The position numbers and the translations under genes were made by a program. A stretch of DNA of 64,000 nucleotides from Rhodobacter sp. 24-YEA-8. Its GTDB lineage: Bacteria > Pseudomonadota > Alphaproteobacteria > Rhodobacterales > Rhodobacteraceae. Where the stretch lies: NCBI RefSeq assembly GCF_900105075.1, contig NZ_FNSK01000002.1, forward strand, positions 1-64,000, given 5' to 3'. Below are positions 8,657-17,529 of this stretch, piece by piece (the first letter of the stretch is position 1; every line of letters starts with the position of its first letter). The notes beneath the pieces were generated by a model. That model was not told the DNA's origin. It ran no database searches and was given only the letters and a program-made list of their open reading frames with translations.

Positions 8657-9565
8657 ATGTATACAAGCGCAAAAATCACCGAAGGCTTCGCTGCTTTCGG
8701 GCCCTGTAAAACCTGGTATCGCATCGCCGGTGACCTTGGGTCAGACCTGCCGCCGCTGATCGTGGCGCATGGCGGACCGGGCTGTACCTGGGATTATGTC
8801 GAAAGCTTTGCAGCGATCGCCGAAACCGGGCGCGCGGTCATCCATTATGACCAGATCGGCAATGGCAATTCGACGCGGCTGCCGGAAAAAGGCGCCGATT
8901 TCTGGACGGTCGATCTGTTCCTGGATGAACTGAGAAACCTGATCGCCCATCTCGGGCTTTCGCGCTATCACCTGCTTGGCCAGTCCTGGGGCGGGATGCT
9001 GGGCGCCGAATTTGGCGTGACGCAGCCCCCTGGCCTTGTGTCGCTGATCCTTGCCGACAGCCCGGCCTCGATGCCCATTTGGATCAGCGAGACCGCCCGG
9101 CTGCGTGCGGATCTGCCGGCTGATATCCGGGCGGTTCTTGACCTGCACGAGGCCGCAGGCACCACCGATCACGCCGATTATGCCCGGGCGACAAAAGCCT
9201 TCAACGCCCGCCATGTCTGTCGTCTCGACCCCGCGCCTGATGAGGTGCAGCGCACCAATCGCGCGATGGAGGCAGATGCGCATGTCTATAATCTGATGAT
9301 CGGCCCGAACGAATTCCACATCACCGGCACCCTGAAAGACTGGGATGTCAGCGACCGGGTCCACAGGATCACCGTGCCGGTGCTTCTCATTTCCGGGGCA
9401 TATGACGAGGCCACCCCGGCGACGATTCAACCCTTCGCCGAGAATATTCCCGATACCCGCTGGCATATCTTCCCGAATGCGAGCCATATGCCGCATGTCG
9501 AGGAATTCGACGCCTGTATAACTCTGGTCGCTGCCTTCCTTACCGAATGCGACGCCGCCCGCTGA
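8657..9565 (+). CDS. Proline iminopeptidase-family hydrolase / L-amino acid amidase
   Basis: Alpha/beta hydrolase of peptidase family S33, 302 residues. Oxyanion region HGGPGCTWDY, nucleophile elbow GQSWGG (Ser110), and the GAYDEATP and NASHMPHVEE segments supply the acid and histidine. The family includes proline iminopeptidases and L-amino-acid amidases such as LaaA; sequence alone does not separate them. ATG at 8657 has GGAGGGG seven bases upstream. It lies 50 bases after the D-aminopeptidase and 78 bases before the peptide-binding protein. Confidence 0.88.
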   Translation: MYTSAKITEGFAAFGPCKTWYRIAGDLGSDLPPLIVAHGGPGCTWDYVESFAAIAETGRAVIHYDQIGNGNSTRLPEKGADFWTVDLFLDELRNLIAHLGLSRYHLLGQSWGGMLGAEFGVTQPPGLVSLILADSPASMPIWISETARLRADLPADIRAVLDLHEAAGTTDHADYARATKAFNARHVCRLDPAPDEVQRTNRAMEADAHVYNLMIGPNEFHITGTLKDWDVSDRVHRITVPVLLISGAYDEATPATIQPFAENIPDTRWHIFPNASHMPHVEEFDACITLVAAFLTECDAAR

Positions 9566-9643
9566 ACCTGTTAAACTCTGGCCTCAAGGCCGGTCCATCA
9601 CGGCGGCAATGACCGCCATCTCACCCCGAGGGAGTCTCGTACC

Positions 9644-11323
9644 ATGAGTGAATCGCTGTCTCTGATGTCGCGGATGCGCGGACGGATTTTGTGTGGCACG
9701 GCGGCGCTGGCGCTTGGCGCTGCGATGCCGGCTTTCGCCGATGAGAGCCATTACGGTGGCACGCTCAAGCTTCTCGGCGTTTCGTCCGAGGGCACCCTTG
9801 ACCCGATGATCAACTATACCGCGCGCTACTGGCCGCTGTTCATCTGGACCCATGATGGTCTGATGGCGTTCAAAAAGGTCAACGGGCCGGAAAGCGCCGA
9901 AGTGGTGCCGGATCTGGCCGAGGACATGCCGGTGCTGTCGAATGACGGCAAGACCTACACGTTCAAGCTGCGCCAGGGGATCAAATTCTCGAATGGCAAA
10001 GATCTGACGGTCGAAGACGTCGTGGCCTCGTTCCAGCGTATCTTCAAGGTTTCAAGCCCGACCTCGGGCAGCTTCTATAATGGCATCGTCGGCGCCGATA
10101 AATGTCTGGCCGAGGCTGCGACCTGTACGCTGGAAGGCGGCGTGATCGGGGATGCTGCGACCAACACCATCACCATCAATCTCGTCGCCCCGGATGCCGA
10201 GTTCCTTTACAAGATCGCCGTGCCGCATGCCTCGATCGTGCCCGCCGACACGATCATGAAAGATGCCGGCAATGAGCCGATCCCCGGCACCGGTTCTTAT
10301 GCGTTCGAAAGCTATGACCCGAACGCCTCGCTGATCATGGTGCGCAATCCGCATTTCCAGGAATGGAGCAAAGAGGCCCAGCCCAAGGGCTATGTTGACC
10401 GGATCGAATATACGTTCGGCGGCACCGAAGAGGCTGCGGTCAACGCGATCCTGAACGGCCAGGCCGATTTCATGTATGAGCCGGTCCCGACCGACCGTCT
10501 GGCGGAACTCAGCGTGTCGCATCCCGATCAGCTGCGCGTCTCGCCGCTGGTGGCCTGGTGGTATGCGCCGCTGAACGTCAATATCGCGCCTTTCAACAGC
10601 CTCGAAGCCCGTCAGGCGATCAACTACGCCGTTGACCGCGATGCGCTGGTCTCGATCTTCGGCGGCCCGGCACTGGCGACCCCCGTCTGCACCATCCTGC
10701 CGCCGGATATGCCCGGCCATGTCGACCGCTGTGACTATACCGCCGATCCGGGCGAATTCTGGTCCGCCCCCGATATGGACAAAGCGCTTGAGCTGGTCGA
10801 GGCTTCGGGCACCAAGGGTCAGAAAGTCACCGTGGTGACCGACGATTCCGTGACCTCGCGCGGTGTTGGCACCTATCTGCAGACCGTGCTGACCGACCTT
10901 GGCTATGACGCCACCGTGCAGTCGATCTCGGGCGATATCCAGTTCACCTATATCCAGAACACCAATAACAACGTTCAGATCTCGGTGACGCAATGGTATC
11001 AGGATTACCCGGCGCCCTCGAACTTCCTGAATGTTCTCTTTGGCTGTGACAGCTTTACGCCGGGTTCGGACAGCTCGGTCAATATGTCGGGGATCTGCGA
11101 CAAGGGCCTTGATGACCGTATGAAAGCGGCGATGGCGCTTGGTTCGACCGATCACGAGGCCGCTCTGAAGGAGTGGGGCGATATCGACTATGACTTCATG
11201 AAGCTCGCTCCGGCGATCCCGATGTTCACCCCGAAAGATGTCGACCTGATCTCGAGCCGCGTTGGCAATTACGAGTTCACCAGCCAGTTCCATTGGCTGG
11301 TCGGCACCGCCTGGGTTCAGTGA
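9644..11323 (+). CDS. Peptide-type ABC transporter substrate-binding protein (SBP family 5)
   Basis: Periplasmic DppA/OppA-like binding protein, 559 residues, with a signal peptide ending near MPAFADES. The mature start HYGGTLKLLG followed by EGTLDPMINY is typical of family 5. GAGGGAG precedes the ATG. It is followed after nine bases by the permease gene without a stem-loop, unlike the other ABC operons here. Likely ligands are short peptides or amides processed by the two upstream peptidases. Confidence 0.92.
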   Translation: MSESLSLMSRMRGRILCGTAALALGAAMPAFADESHYGGTLKLLGVSSEGTLDPMINYTARYWPLFIWTHDGLMAFKKVNGPESAEVVPDLAEDMPVLSNDGKTYTFKLRQGIKFSNGKDLTVEDVVASFQRIFKVSSPTSGSFYNGIVGADKCLAEAATCTLEGGVIGDAATNTITINLVAPDAEFLYKIAVPHASIVPADTIMKDAGNEPIPGTGSYAFESYDPNASLIMVRNPHFQEWSKEAQPKGYVDRIEYTFGGTEEAAVNAILNGQADFMYEPVPTDRLAELSVSHPDQLRVSPLVAWWYAPLNVNIAPFNSLEARQAINYAVDRDALVSIFGGPALATPVCTILPPDMPGHVDRCDYTADPGEFWSAPDMDKALELVEASGTKGQKVTVVTDDSVTSRGVGTYLQTVLTDLGYDATVQSISGDIQFTYIQNTNNNVQISVTQWYQDYPAPSNFLNVLFGCDSFTPGSDSSVNMSGICDKGLDDRMKAAMALGSTDHEAALKEWGDIDYDFMKLAPAIPMFTPKDVDLISSRVGNYEFTSQFHWLVGTAWVQ

Positions 11324-11332
11324 CCTTTCGCG

Positions 11333-12373
11333 ATGTTGCCTGAAACCGACAGTCACGCTCTTTCCCCGGCGGCATCCGCCGGGGAGGAGACGGGCGCAAG
11401 GCGCGGTCCCTGGAAGCGGGTCTTCCAGGGGCTGATCGCCAGCCCGACCGCCATGATTTCCGCGGGGCTCCTGATGCTGATCGTGGTCGCGACGCTGCTC
11501 GCGCCGGTCTATGCGAAACATGTCTCGGGGACGGATCCGTTCCGTTCGGGGCTTTCGGCCAAGATCAAGATCGACGGCAAGCCCACGCCTGTGATGCAAC
11601 AATCCACCGAGGGCCTTGGCCTTGGCGTCACGCCCATCGGGCCGACCTGGGGGCCGCAATATATGTTGGGCGCCGATGGTCAGGGCCGCGATGTCGCGGC
11701 GAGGATGCTCTACGGTGGCCGCAATTCGCTGCTGATCGCTGGCGCCTCGACACTGATCTGCCTGTTCTTCGCCGCCATTATCGGCATCGCCGCCGGCTAT
11801 TCGGGCGGCGTGGTTGACGGCGTTCTGTCGAACCTGATCGATATGATCTGGGCCTTTCCGGTCTATCTGCTGGCGATCTCGCTTTCCATCGTGATGATCG
11901 GCAAAAGTTTCGCGCTCGGGCCGTTCGAGATATCCTCGGGCAGTCTGATCGTGCCCATTCTGATCATTGGCCTCGTCTATGTGCCCTATGTCGCCCGCCC
12001 CATTCGCGGCCGCGTCATGGCGATCAACCAGTCCGAATTCATCATGGCGGCGCGTGGCCTCGGCATCCGCCGCTGGAAGATCCTGCTGCGCCATATCCTC
12101 CCCAATGTCTCGACGACGCTGATTGTATTCGCGCCGATGCTGATGGCGCTGAATATCGTGACCGAAAGCTCGCTGTCCTTCCTGTCCGTGGGGGTGCAGC
12201 CGCCGAATGCCAGCTGGGGGACGATCCTTCAGGACGGGCAGACGCTGTTGTATTCGCGCCCCTGGGTCTCGCTGGCGCCGGGCTTTGCGATCATGGTCAC
12301 TGTGCTTCTTCTGAACCTCTTCGGGGATGTGCTCCGGGACGTGCTCGACCCGAAATCGGCAAGGGGGCGCTGA
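11333..12373 (+). CDS. Peptide-type ABC transporter permease (DppC-like)
   Basis: 346-residue inner-membrane permease with N-terminal cytoplasmic extension, a first transmembrane segment near residues 40-65, a periplasmic insert and then about five helices. GADGQGRDVAARMLYGGRNSL is the DppC/OppC hallmark; RGLGIRRWKILLRHILPN is the EAA loop. The order is C-type before B-type, the reverse of the usual dppBC order. The ribosome site is poor, so translation probably depends on coupling to the preceding gene. Confidence 0.93.
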   Translation: MLPETDSHALSPAASAGEETGARRGPWKRVFQGLIASPTAMISAGLLMLIVVATLLAPVYAKHVSGTDPFRSGLSAKIKIDGKPTPVMQQSTEGLGLGVTPIGPTWGPQYMLGADGQGRDVAARMLYGGRNSLLIAGASTLICLFFAAIIGIAAGYSGGVVDGVLSNLIDMIWAFPVYLLAISLSIVMIGKSFALGPFEISSGSLIVPILIIGLVYVPYVARPIRGRVMAINQSEFIMAARGLGIRRWKILLRHILPNVSTTLIVFAPMLMALNIVTESSLSFLSVGVQPPNASWGTILQDGQTLLYSRPWVSLAPGFAIMVTVLLLNLFGDVLRDVLDPKSARGR

Positions 12374-12374
12374 G

Positions 12375-13346
12375 ATGATCGCAGCCATTCTCAAGCGGCT
12401 CCTGCGCATGGTCGTGGTGATGTTCGGGATCTCCGTCATCACCTTCCTGATCTTCTTCGCAACCCCCGCCTCGGACCCTGCCGCCCGTATCGCGGGCCGC
12501 AATGCCGCGCAGGAAACCATCGAGGCGGTGCGCAAAGACTTCGGCCTCGACCGCCCGCTTTACGTTCAATACGGCCTGATGATGGAGAAGCTCTTCATCA
12601 CCCGGGACCTGACCTCTTTTGCCAACCGGGGCCAGAAGATCGTGCCGACGGTCATGGCGGCCGCACCTGCAACGCTGTCGCTGGTTTCGGGCGCAGCCAT
12701 CCTGTGGATGCTCGGCGGTATCCTGACGGGGATCACGGCGGCGGCCTTCCGGGGGCGCTGGCCGGATAAGATCCTGATGGGGATCTCGATGATGGCGGTT
12801 GCCATGCCGGTCTTCTGGGTCGGCGAGATGGTCAATCTTGTCACACAAAACCGGCTGCATGACACTTGGGCGTTTTCCTGGGTGCCGGCGCTTGGCTATA
12901 CGCCGTTCTCGCAGGACCCGGGCCTGTGGTTCCGGTCAATGGTCTTCCCCTGGCTCACGCTCGCCTTCCTGTATATCGGGCTTTATGGCCGGATGCTCAG
13001 GACCGGCATCATCGAGACCTATCAGGAGGATTTCATCCGCACTGCCCGCGCCAAGGGGCTCACCGGCCGCAAGGTGCTGCTGAAACATGCGACCCGTTCG
13101 GCGATCATCCCGATCGTGATCATGTTCGGCATGGATTTCGGTGTGCTGGTCGGGGGCGCGGCGGTTCTGACCGAGGTGGTCTTCGGCATCAATGGTGTCG
13201 GGCGGCTGACCTATCAGGCGCTGAAGGTGCTTGATCTGCCGATGATCATGGCGACCGTGCTTTACGCCTCTTTCTTCGTGGTGGTGGCCAATGCGGTGGT
13301 CGACCTCCTTTGCCTGCTGATCGACCCGAGGATGCGCCGCGCATGA
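12375..13346 (+). CDS. Peptide-type ABC transporter permease (DppB-like)
   Basis: 323-residue permease with an N-terminal membrane anchor (LLRMVVVMFGISVITFLIFF), the DFGLDRPLYVQYG segment of DppB/OppB proteins, and the coupling loop TARAKGLTGRKVLLKHATR. ATG at 12375 lies one base after the previous stop; upstream bases of the longer open frame belong to the DppC-like gene. It overlaps the ATPase gene by ATGA. Confidence 0.93.
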   Translation: MIAAILKRLLRMVVVMFGISVITFLIFFATPASDPAARIAGRNAAQETIEAVRKDFGLDRPLYVQYGLMMEKLFITRDLTSFANRGQKIVPTVMAAAPATLSLVSGAAILWMLGGILTGITAAAFRGRWPDKILMGISMMAVAMPVFWVGEMVNLVTQNRLHDTWAFSWVPALGYTPFSQDPGLWFRSMVFPWLTLAFLYIGLYGRMLRTGIIETYQEDFIRTARAKGLTGRKVLLKHATRSAIIPIVIMFGMDFGVLVGGAAVLTEVVFGINGVGRLTYQALKVLDLPMIMATVLYASFFVVVANAVVDLLCLLIDPRMRRA

Positions 13347-15175
13347 CCGTGACCAATGAAACCCCCGCGCCGATCCTTTCGATCCGCGACCTTTCGGTCT
13401 CATTCCTCGGCGCCCGCAAAAGCTGGAACCGGGTGATCGAGGGTCTTTCCTTCGACATCAGCCCCGGCGAGACCGTGGCGCTGGTCGGCGAATCCGGATC
13501 CGGCAAAAGCGTGACCTCGCTTTCGGTCATGGGCCTTCTGGACCCGGCAACCTCGCGCATCGAAGGCGAGATCAGCCTGGCCGGTCATGACGTACTGAAA
13601 CTGGATGAGGCGGGGATGATCCGCCATATTCGCGGCCAGGCGGCGGCAATGATCTTCCAGGAACCGATGACCTCGCTGCACCCGATCTACCGGGTGGGAG
13701 ACCAGATCACCGAGGCGCTGACCTCGCATCACCCGATGCCAAAGGCCGAGGCCCGCAAACAGGCGATTGCGCTCCTTGAACGGGTCCGCATCCCCAATGC
13801 GGCGCGGCGGATGGATGACTATCCGCATGCGTTTTCCGGCGGTATGCGGCAGCGCGTGATGATCGCGATGGCGCTGGCCTCGCGCCCGAAACTCCTGATC
13901 GCGGATGAGCCGACCACAGCGCTGGATGTGACGGTGCAGGGCGAGATCCTTGACCTGCTGAAGGATCTCCAGGCCGAATATGGTATGGCGATGCTGTTCA
14001 TCACCCATGATATGGGGGTGGTGGCCGAGATGGCAGACCGCACCGTCGTCATGCTGCGCGGCCGTTCGGTCGAACAGGGGCCGACGGCCGAGATCTTCGC
14101 CACCCCGCGCGAGCCCTATACAAAGGCGCTGCTCGCATCGGTTCCGGTCCTGGGCAGCATGACGGGTGCGCCCGCGCCCCTGCGCTTTCCACTGGTCGAT
14201 ATGGCCAGTGGTGTCGCCGGTGCGGCGCTGCCTTTGCAAAGCAGCCCTGACATGCGGGCGCCGATCCTCGATGTCCAGGATCTCGTCACCCGGTTTGATG
14301 TGCGCGGCGGGTTGTTCAACCGCCGTGTGGCCCAGGTCCATGCGGTGGAAAACGTCTCTTTCCGCATCTTTCCGGGCGAGACGCTGTCGCTTGTGGGGGA
14401 ATCCGGATGCGGCAAATCGACGACCGGCAAGTCGATCATCCGGCTGAACAACCGCTCCACCGGATCGGTGAAGATGGGCGGGGATGAGCTGTTCGCGCTG
14501 CGCCCCGAGGCAATGCGGCTGAAACGGCGCGAGATCCAGATGATCCCACAGGATCCTCTGGCAAGCATGAACCCACGTATGACAGTGGGCGATGCGCTGG
14601 TCGAACCCTTCACCGAACATCGGATGGGCACCGCCGCCGAAGGGCGCGCCAAAGCCGCGACCCTTATGGAACAGGTCGGCCTGACCCGCGCCATGCTGGA
14701 ACGCTATCCGCATGAATTCTCGGGCGGCCAGCGCCAGCGCGTCTGTATCGCCCGGGCGCTGATGCTTGATCCGAAACTGATCATCGCGGATGAATCCGTC
14801 TCGGCGCTTGATGTCTCGGTCAAGGCCCAGGTGGTGAACCTGCTGCTTGATATCCAGGACCGTCTTGGCATCGCTTTCCTGTTCATCAGCCATGACATTG
14901 CCGTGGTCGAACGGGTCAGCCACCGGATCGCGGTGATGTATATGGGGGAAATCGTCGAAATCGGTCCCCGCGCCGAGATCATGGAACGCCCGCGTCACGC
15001 CTATACCCGGCAGCTGATCGGTGCGGTCACGGTGCCGGACCCGGCGCGCCGCCATCTGCGCCGCAACCAGCAGGTCAAAGAGCTGAAGACCCCGATCCGC
15101 CCGCTTGGGTTCAAACCACCAGAGCGGCGCTATGAAGAGGTCTCACCGGGCCATCTGGTGATGATCGAGGCCTGA
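13343..15175 (+). CDS. Fused double ATPase of a peptide ABC transporter (DppD-DppF type)
   Basis: A 610-residue protein carrying two complete nucleotide-binding domains, as in GsiA. First domain: Walker A GESGSGKSVT, signature FSGGMRQRVMIAMA, Walker B LLIADEPTTALD. Second domain: [27 protein letters not shown] and LIIADESVSALD. Each is followed by the oligopeptide-type C-terminal region (PREPYTKALLASVP; RPRHAYTRQLIGAV). The ATG overlaps the permease stop. The last gene of the 7044-15175 operon; a strong bidirectional terminator follows. Confidence 0.95.
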   Translation: MTVTNETPAPILSIRDLSVSFLGARKSWNRVIEGLSFDISPGETVALVGESGSGKSVTSLSVMGLLDPATSRIEGEISLAGHDVLKLDEAGMIRHIRGQAAAMIFQEPMTSLHPIYRVGDQITEALTSHHPMPKAEARKQAIALLERVRIPNAARRMDDYPHAFSGGMRQRVMIAMALASRPKLLIADEPTTALDVTVQGEILDLLKDLQAEYGMAMLFITHDMGVVAEMADRTVVMLRGRSVEQGPTAEIFATPREPYTKALLASVPVLGSMTGAPAPLRFPLVDMASGVAGAALPLQSSPDMRAPILDVQDLVTRFDVRGGLFNRRVAQVHAVENVSFRIFPGETLSLVGESGCGKSTTGKSIIRLNNRSTGSVKMGGDELFALRPEAMRLKRREIQMIPQDPLASMNPRMTVGDALVEPFTEHRMGTAAEGRAKAATLMEQVGLTRAMLERYPHEFSGGQRQRVCIARALMLDPKLIIADESVSALDVSVKAQVVNLLLDIQDRLGIAFLFISHDIAVVERVSHRIAVMYMGEIVEIGPRAEIMERPRHAYTRQLIGAVTVPDPARRHLRRNQQVKELKTPIRPLGFKPPERRYEEVSPGHLVMIEA

Positions 15176-15226
15176 AAAGGCCGCCCGGCAGGCCTTCCTG
15201 CTGACGAAAATACTCTCTGGCAAAGG

Positions 15227-15253
15227 TCCGGAGGGGTGCAGAACCCCTCCGGA
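15227..15253. terminator. Bidirectional stem-loop terminator
   Basis: Perfect 11-bp inverted repeat TCCGGAGGGGT (15227-15237) / ACCCCTCCGGA (15243-15253) with a 5-base loop, midway between the convergent ATPase gene and the aminopeptidase gene. T-tracts are short (TATCTGGTTT on plus). Confidence 0.8.
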
Positions 15254-15267
15254 TATCTGGTTTAAGC

Positions 15268-16764
15268 TCAGCCAGAAGTGAACCGCGCTGCCGCGCCGGA
15301 AGAAATCCATTCCTCCAGCAATTGCACCCCGAACCCGGCCCCGCCGGCGCGGGCATGCAGACGGTCCTCGTCGATCAGCTCTTTGCCGGCGATGTCGAGA
15401 TGGACATAGGGCACGCCTTCCGCGAAATGCTTCAGGAAGGCAGCTGCGACCGGCGCATCGCCATCCTCAAGATCACGGCCATGCTGGCGCAGATCTGCAA
15501 TCGGTGAGACGAGGCTCTCATCATAGGCCGGGTCAAGAGGCAGCCGCCAGAACCGCTCGCCCACCGCCTCGCCGGCGGCCAGCAGCGGATCGGCCAATGC
15601 GTCATGGGTGGCAAAAAGCCCGGCAAAGACATGGCCAAGCCCGCGCATCACCGAATAGGTCAGCGTCGCGAGGTCGACGATGGCCGTCGGGCTGAACCGG
15701 GTCGCGGTGTAATGCAGCACATCGGCCAGCACCATCCGCCCTTCGCAATCGGTGTCAAACACCTCGACCGTGCGGCCCGACATGGTAGTGACCACATCGC
15801 CCGGTTTGTAAGACGTGCCCGAGAGCATATTCTCGGCCACGCCCAGCACGCCAACCACATGCACCGCCGCCTTCTGCCGCGCCAGCGCCAGCATCGTGCC
15901 GATCACGGCCGCCGCCCCGCCCATATCGCCTTTCATGGAGAACATCTGCGGCCCGGTTTTGATGCAAAGCCCACCCGCATCAAAACACATGCCCTTGCCC
16001 ACCAGCGCGAGCGGCTGCCCTTCCGCGCCCGCCCATGTCAGCACGATCACCCGTGGCGGGCGGGCTGAACCATTGCCGACCGCCAGCACCGCGCCCATGC
16101 CAAGCCGCTCCAGATCGGCCTGTTCCAGCACTTCAACCCCGATCCCGGCCTCGCGCAGCGGGTCGAGGAAATCGGCGAAATTGTCCGGGTTCAGATGGCT
16201 CGCCGGGTAATTCACCAGGGTGCGGGCCAGACACACGCCTTCGGCCTGAGCCGTACTGCGGGTCAGCGCAGGGCTGTCCGCGGCCTCGACGGTCAGCGCC
16301 AGATCAAAGGGCTTTTCCGTCTTTGCCATCAGTTCAAAGCGGTAATTCCGAAGCCGCATCCCCAGCAGGATCTGCGCCAGAACCCCGGCATCGTCCAGGG
16401 TAGCGGGTGCCGTTTCAAACAGCATCAGCGCTGCGGTCTCTGCCTCGGTCTCGAGATGTTTCGCAAGCGCCGAGCCCGCGCGGCTGGCGACCAGCCCCGT
16501 AAGCTCCGCGGCCGGCCCGAGATCCAACACCACCACCCGGCGCGCTTTCAGCCCCTGCGGCGCCAGAAGGTCAATGCAGTCCCCGGCCTTGCCGGTAAAG
16601 CGCGGCGCCAGCGCCGCCCGGCTGATCGCCCCGCCGGTCGCGGCATCGAGCGCGGCCGCTTTCGGGCCCAGAGCACCCTTGCCATTGCGCAAAAGCACAA
16701 TCACCCCGTCATATTGCGACGGTTCACTGCTGCCGGGCTGAGCCAGCGCGAGACTGATAGACAT
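15268..16764 (-). CDS. Leucyl aminopeptidase (family M17)
   Basis: Cytosolic di-zinc/manganese aminopeptidase of 498 residues (E. coli PepA is 503). The catalytic block VGKGMCFDAGGLCIK (metal-binding Lys and Asp) continues into MKGDMGGAAAV, and the second signature reads DTDCEGRMVLADVL, a slight variant of the usual NTDAEGRLVLADAL with Asn to Asp and Ala to Cys. The acidic ligands Asp and Glu and the Arg are kept, so activity is expected. It converges on the D-aminopeptidase/peptide importer operon and would complete peptide breakdown with L-specific activity. Confidence 0.93.
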   Translation of the reverse strand: MSISLALAQPGSSEPSQYDGVIVLLRNGKGALGPKAAALDAATGGAISRAALAPRFTGKAGDCIDLLAPQGLKARRVVVLDLGPAAELTGLVASRAGSALAKHLETEAETAALMLFETAPATLDDAGVLAQILLGMRLRNYRFELMAKTEKPFDLALTVEAADSPALTRSTAQAEGVCLARTLVNYPASHLNPDNFADFLDPLREAGIGVEVLEQADLERLGMGAVLAVGNGSARPPRVIVLTWAGAEGQPLALVGKGMCFDAGGLCIKTGPQMFSMKGDMGGAAAVIGTMLALARQKAAVHVVGVLGVAENMLSGTSYKPGDVVTTMSGRTVEVFDTDCEGRMVLADVLHYTATRFSPTAIVDLATLTYSVMRGLGHVFAGLFATHDALADPLLAAGEAVGERFWRLPLDPAYDESLVSPIADLRQHGRDLEDGDAPVAAAFLKHFAEGVPYVHLDIAGKELIDEDRLHARAGGAGFGVQLLEEWISSGAAARFTSG

Positions 16765-16797
16765 AGGCCGATCCTGTTATTTGATCATATCGGCGCG

Positions 16798-16825
16798 ATA
16801 CTAGCCCCCGGGCGCGGCAATGCAA
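16798..16825 (-). promoter_or_regulatory. Possible promoter for the M17 aminopeptidase
   Basis: On the minus strand TTGCAT (16825-16820) is separated by 16 bases from TAGTAT (16803-16798), about 34 bases upstream of the start codon. Matches are moderate only. Confidence 0.3.
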
Positions 16826-16894
16826 TGGGTCACAACTGCTGCCACAAGCCCCGTCCATAGAATATTCCTGTTGAATTGCAGAATGTTAGAAGAA

Positions 16895-16923
16895 TTGACA
16901 GATTTGTTATCTTCGATCAGCAT
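16895..16923 (+). promoter_or_regulatory. Possible promoter of the PPC-ECF operon
   Basis: A perfect -35 hexamer TTGACA (16895-16900) lies in the only AT-rich patch of the divergent gap, followed after 17 bases by a weak CAGCAT (16918-16923). The remaining ~95-base leader to 17019 does not match a TPP, cobalamin, FMN or other riboswitch core that I can recognise. Confidence 0.35.
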
Positions 16924-17019
16924 CACAGCCGTAAGGCCGCATACCCGCCTTATCAGGGCAAGGCCCGGAATATCGATATCACGCCGGCCGGACCGCAGCA
17001 GGCATCTTCAGGAGCGATT

Positions 17020-17529
17020 TTGACCAGTCATTCTTCACGGCCGGCATCTGCCGCTGATTTCCCTTACACATCCGGGATCTCGCGGGGCCGCTTTGGCGTG
17101 TTCCGCCTGCCGCCCGGGGCCGATCTCATCGCGGCGCTGCATGCCTTTCAGCGCCACAGCGGTGCCCCCGCCATTTCGGTTGTCACCTGCGTCGGCAGTC
17201 TGACCCGGGTGCTGATTCGCCATGCGAACACACCCGGCGGCACGCTTTACGAGGGGCATTTCGAGATCACCTCGCTGACCGGGACCATCGCCCCCGAAGG
17301 CGAGCATCTGCATCTGACCATAACCGATGGTGAGGGCCGCGCTTATGGCGGCCATCTGCTGGCGGAGTCGGCGGTCTATACCACCGCCGAAATCACCGTC
17401 CTTCTGCTTGATGACCTGGTTTTCACCCGCGAACCCTGCGCCCTGTCCGGTTATGACGAACTCGTCATTCACCCCGCGACCGACGGGCCCCATGCGCACC
17501 GCCCCAACCCCGAGGAGCAATCCCAATGA
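17020..17529 (+). CDS. PPC/PCC (DUF296) domain protein
   Basis: 169-residue single-domain protein of the Plants and Prokaryotes Conserved family (PF03479), which forms trimers; bacterial members are of unknown function. Family features are RFGVFRLPPGADLIAAL, the VVTCVGSLTR strand, YEGHFEITSLTGTI, and the paired HLHLTITDGEGRAYGGHL that carries conserved histidines. TTG at 17020 is chosen as start because AGGAG sits six bases upstream; a longer frame from 16876 has no ribosome site and no family match. Its stop overlaps the transporter S-component start (ATGA), so it is co-translated with an ECF transporter and may handle or sense its substrate. Confidence 0.85.
   Translation: MTSHSSRPASAADFPYTSGISRGRFGVFRLPPGADLIAALHAFQRHSGAPAISVVTCVGSLTRVLIRHANTPGGTLYEGHFEITSLTGTIAPEGEHLHLTITDGEGRAYGGHLLAESAVYTTAEITVLLLDDLVFTREPCALSGYDELVIHPATDGPHAHRPNPEEQSQ

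Noticed and set aside
5616..8672. Very long minus-strand open frame (over 1000 codons)
   Set aside because: Only the part 5616-6839 matches a protein family and has a signal peptide and ribosome site; the rest is the opposite strand of the D-aminopeptidase gene.
10052..12535. 827-codon minus-strand open frame
   Set aside because: Opposite strand of the peptide-binding protein and permease genes; Arg/His/Gln-rich composition typical of high-GC shadow frames, no family motifs.
13400..15055. 551-codon minus-strand open frame
   Set aside because: Complement of the fused ATPase gene; no motif of its own.
16924..17019. Riboswitch in the PPC-ECF leader
   Set aside because: I looked for TPP, cobalamin, FMN and preQ1-type core sequences because ECF operons often have them; none is recognisable.
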